Both the position numbers and the translations under genes were made by a program. From positions 31,413-95,412 of the forward strand of contig NZ_FZOI01000019.1 of assembly GCF_900188385.1 (NCBI RefSeq): 64,000 nt of DNA, written 5' to 3'. How positions within the stretch are numbered: position 1 is the first letter of the stretch; each line of letters begins with the position of its first letter. Shown here in pieces: positions 64,000 through 64,000 of this stretch. This DNA is from Azospirillum sp. RU38E. Lineage in GTDB: Bacteria > Pseudomonadota > Alphaproteobacteria > Azospirillales > Azospirillaceae. The notes beneath the pieces were generated by a model. It searched no databases. It had not been told where the DNA came from and saw only the letters and a program-made list of their open reading frames with translations.

Positions 64000-64000
64000 T

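Overview
The window is a purple-bacterial photosynthesis gene cluster (PGC), about 36 kb, followed by a short accessory region and a reductive non-ribosomal peptide synthetase (NRPS) cluster. Puf genes that end in a tetraheme pufC (no pufX), an aerobic-type acsF cyclase, hemA (C4-pathway ALA synthase) and strongly GC-biased codon use all indicate an anoxygenic phototrophic alphaproteobacterium. A Rhodospirillales/Azospirillaceae-type organism is my best guess, but the sequence alone does not fix the genus.

Layout. (1) 1-8676 (+): bchC (5' end outside the window)-bchXYZ-pufQBALMC, a superoperon for bacteriochlorophyll a, LH1 and the reaction centre, closed by a perfect 18-bp hairpin. (2) 25187 down to 8968 (-): bchF-N-B-H-L-M-lhaA-puhA-puhB-puhC-orf101-acsF-puhE-hemA-idi. 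Most junctions overlap by 4 bp, so this reads as one operon of about 16 kb. (3) 25414-27797 (+): ppaA-ppsR, a cobalamin-binding antirepressor next to its light/redox repressor, divergent from bchF across overlapping PpsR-type palindromes. (4) 28103-31920 (+): bchG-(PucC-like MFS protein)-bchP-orf99 behind a perfect PpsR palindrome, then tspO (-), a cytochrome c2-like gene, dxs with its own PpsR-type palindrome, and a second ppaA-like gene behind an FNR-like box. Together these supply precursors (hemA, dxs, idi), pigment, reaction-centre assembly, electron carrier and regulators. Carotenoid genes, bchIDO, bchE and bchJ are not in the window.

(5) 36016-41288: repeat-rich DNA (palindromic elements of three related types) around two genes unlike the PGC. 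One is a large unrecognised protein with C-terminal membrane segments, whose best ribosome-bound reading frame is cut by an in-frame TAG. The other is a secreted astacin/matrixin-like metallopeptidase.

(6) 41289-59977 (+): a 4768-residue NRPS with the order A-T-C-A-T-C-T-C-A-T-C-A-T-R. Its third module has no adenylation domain, its first A domain lacks the amino-group-binding Asp, and a terminal reductase should release an aldehyde or alcohol. It is followed by an Fe(II)/2-oxoglutarate oxygenase and two PvdE/SyrD-type ABC exporters. (7) 60016-63909 (+): a possible 50-residue TTG-initiated peptide, a DUF697-like protein, a small membrane protein, an SPFH/prohibitin-like protein and an ABC-F ATPase. 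The right edge cuts a gene on the minus strand whose C-terminus looks transposase-like.
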